A stretch of 14,579 nt of DNA from CAZFQD01 sp964520885 (lineage in GTDB: Bacteria > Bacillota > Clostridia > Oscillospirales > SIG519), in the NCBI GenBank assembly GCA_964520885.1, contig CAZFQD010000051.1, positions 1-14,579 on the forward strand. The letters run 5' to 3'. The translations under genes were made by a program, and so were the position numbers. Each line of letters opens with the position of its first letter. The stretch's first letter is position 1. Below are positions 14,055 through 14,579 of this stretch, piece by piece. The notes under the pieces are model-generated. The model had not been told where the DNA came from. It did not search any database and was given only the letters and a program-made list of their open reading frames with translations.

Positions 14055-14348
14055 GTGGAAAGTTTTATTAAAGAACTGTATTTTGGAAATATCAACCCAC
14101 AAGCAAAGGAATTTAAAAGAGATTCTGAATATGCCAAAGCAATGAATGTTTTGGCTGAGAACGAAAGCCTGTTGACTAAAATGTTAAAAGATGAGGAATT
14201 AAAGCTTTTTTTAGAATTTGTAAACAGTTATTCATCAATTATGGGAATTGAAACAACCGAAACCTTTGTTCAAGGCTTTCGCTTAGGTGCGTCTTTTACC
14301 ATTGATACATTTATTAATAAAGAAAGTGAGTTTAAGAGTATTGAATAA
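14055..14348 (+). CDS. DUF6809-like small protein of unknown function
   Basis: A 97-residue, soluble, probably helical acidic protein with no signal peptide. The opening MESFIKELYFGNINPQ and the C-terminal ETFVQGFRLGASF (70-81) match my recollection of a small clostridial family listed as DUF6809, in which the LYxGxxxP start and GFRLG motif are conserved; no function is known. The GTG start at 14055 has a perfect AGGAG (14043-14047) with 7 bases between. It is a single-gene unit behind one of the two best promoters in the window, with a palindrome against the -35, so it is probably well expressed and perhaps regulated. Repeats follow the stop after about 15 bases. Copies of such genes are often numerous in one genome, which could be checked. 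Confidence 0.72.
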   Translation: MESFIKELYFGNINPQAKEFKRDSEYAKAMNVLAENESLLTKMLKDEELKLFLEFVNSYSSIMGIETTETFVQGFRLGASFTIDTFINKESEFKSIE

Positions 14349-14362
14349 TGAAACCACAAAAA

Positions 14363-14422
14363 AATTAGGAATGAGATTGCTTCGTTTTACTCGCAATGAC
14401 AATTAGTTCCTCATTTCTAATT
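14363..14422 (-). repeat. MITE-like interspersed element, copy B, with flanking palindrome
   Basis: Contains GAGATTGCTTCG ... CTCGCAATGAC, the reverse complement of the type seen at 13768. The outer arms ATTAGGAATGAG (14364-14375) and CTCATTTCTAAT (about 14410-14421) are inverted with one G-T wobble, so the transcript could fold into a long hairpin 15 bases after the DUF6809-type gene. Confidence 0.65.
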
Positions 14423-14497
14423 AACAATGAGATTGCTTCGGGTTCCTTCGTCGGGATACGCCTCAGGACGACACTGCGGTGTCGACTATGCAATGAC
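14419..14497 (-). repeat. MITE-like interspersed element, copy C, long core
   Basis: Begins ATTAACAATGAGATTGCTTCG and ends GCAATGAC, the same ends as copy B with a larger GC-rich core. The core includes a perfect CGACAC-TGCG-GTGTCG hairpin (14469-14484). Its base composition differs sharply from the AT-rich surroundings. Confidence 0.65.
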
Positions 14498-14545
14498 AAA
14501 TTTAACAATTAGCAAAATACATATAAAGAAAATGGCAAATCCTCC

Positions 14546-14560
14546 GTCGCCTTTGGCGAC
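14546..14560. repeat. GC-rich GTCGCC-TTT-GGCGAC hairpin at the right edge
   Basis: A perfect 6-bp inverted repeat with a TTT loop lies in otherwise AT-rich sequence and is preceded by CCTCC. No T-run follows, so it is more like part of another interspersed element cut off by the window edge than a terminator. Confidence 0.5.
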
Positions 14561-14579
14561 ACGCTAAATTATAATATCA

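Overview
The window is strongly AT-rich chromosomal DNA that looks like a low-GC member of the Bacillota, probably class Clostridia. The signs are a yloU/yloV-type pair, a yhaO/yhaN-type pair, a cyclic-di-GMP-I riboswitch, a DUF6809-type gene, AGGAG-type ribosome binding sites and many GTG/TTG starts. No rRNA, tRNA, CRISPR array, transposase or phage gene was seen. The species cannot be named from this sequence.

Layout. The left half is read leftwards: an orphan lipoprotein-type oligopeptide-binding protein (7229-5712), a YhaO-like metallophosphoesterase (5572-4451) overlapping a YhaN-like ATPase (4461-2230), then an Asp23/YloU-family protein (2111-1761) and a FakA/YloV-type kinase subunit (1707-94). 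Between 7230 and 7827 lies a self-contained rightward unit: a near-consensus promoter, a c-di-GMP-I riboswitch, an intrinsic terminator, a 55-residue membrane protein and a second terminator. The centre is a leftward cluster: GlmU (11467-10253), a membrane iron-sulfur/FMN protein (10210-8885) and PRPP synthetase Prs (8787-7828). Divergent from glmU is a RodA-type glycosyltransferase (11659-12786). Next come a leftward TrmN6-type tRNA methyltransferase (13569-12877) and a rightward small DUF6809-type gene (14055-14348) behind an almost perfect promoter.

Function. Most genes are housekeeping: cell wall (GlmU acetyltransferase and RodA), PRPP supply, fatty-acid activation and envelope stress, nuclease/ATPase DNA-end processing, and tRNA modification. 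Less ordinary are the riboswitch-controlled micro-protein; a GlmU with a complete acetyltransferase site but a shortened uridylyltransferase half lacking its nucleotide-binding signature; an iron-sulfur/flavin protein whose best Shine-Dalgarno-supported start codon is AUA; and an SbcC/Rad50-like ATPase with a membrane hairpin inside its coiled coil.

Intergenic DNA. Gaps are filled with two repeat classes. One is a family of degenerate 7-bp tandem repeats (GTAACAA, GTTAATT, TGGAAAG, ATTAGGA and AGGGGTA variants), which have also supplied the stop codons of three genes. The other is short MITE-like palindromic elements (GTCATTGC ... GCAATCTCATT, three copies near the right end).
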